5,966 nucleotides of DNA from Verrucomicrobiota bacterium (GTDB taxonomy: Bacteria > Verrucomicrobiota > Kiritimatiellia > CAIQIC01 > Lenti-01): positions 1,585 to 7,550 of the forward strand of contig DMJA01000306.1 of NCBI GenBank assembly GCA_003451935.1. Reading direction: 5' to 3'. The translations under genes and the position numbers were made by a program. Of this stretch, positions 5,939-5,966 are shown piece by piece. How positions within the stretch are numbered: position 1 is the first letter of the stretch; each line of letters begins with the position of its first letter. The notes beneath the pieces are model-generated. The model saw only the letters and a list, made by a program, of their open reading frames with translations. It had not been told where the DNA came from and made no database searches.

Positions 5939-5966
5939 TTGCGGGAGCGCCCATTCCCCCCGGTGC

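Noticed and set aside
5939..5966. Terminator after the membrane glycosyltransferase
   Set aside because: Only 28 bases remain in the window; short G and C runs are present but no clear stem followed by a T-run.

Overview
This is a G+C-rich bacterial chromosomal segment (G+C judged by eye, not computed) with four intact protein-coding genes in two divergent pairs. A lipoprotein-type signal peptide on a periplasmic-type foldase and a multi-pass GT-C glycosyltransferase suggest a diderm (Gram-negative-type) bacterium. The style fits PVC-group genomes such as Kiritimatiellota or Verrucomicrobiota, but that is a weak guess: no rRNA or clade-specific marker is present.

Layout. Positions 1-86 are an edge stretch with no gene I can defend. 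At 87-120 there is a perfect 34-bp palindrome, 31 bp beyond the stop codon of the first gene. On the minus strand, 2227 down to 152 encodes a DinG/XPD-type iron-sulfur DNA helicase. Its GTG start lies four bases after the stop of the gene upstream of it, a parvulin-type (PpiC) peptidyl-prolyl isomerase lipoprotein (3359 down to 2232). A 156-bp divergent intergenic region (3360-3515) separates this pair from a plus-strand pair: a DPM1-like family-2 glycosyltransferase (3516-4232) and, five bases later, a polytopic GT-C membrane glycosyltransferase of the ArnT/PMT type (4238-5938). The window ends 28 bases after that last stop.

How the genes may work together. The plus-strand pair reads as a donor-and-user set. 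A GT2 enzyme of the dolichol-phosphate-mannose-synthase type would load a sugar onto a polyprenyl phosphate. A GT-C enzyme uses such lipid-linked sugars on the outer face of the membrane. Donor, acceptor and product cannot be read from the sequence. The minus-strand pair joins an envelope folding factor to a DNA repair helicase. The junction implies co-transcription and probably translational coupling, with no obvious shared pathway.

I see no CRISPR array, tRNA, rRNA, insertion sequence, toxin-antitoxin pair or phage gene, and no convincing new defence or mobile system. The most unusual element not explained by a gene is the 34-bp palindrome. The most unusual protein details are the SPDGNS motif in place of a DxD motif in the GT2 enzyme and the foldase-helicase junction. 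Many long overlapping frames on the opposite strands are by-products of the high G+C content.
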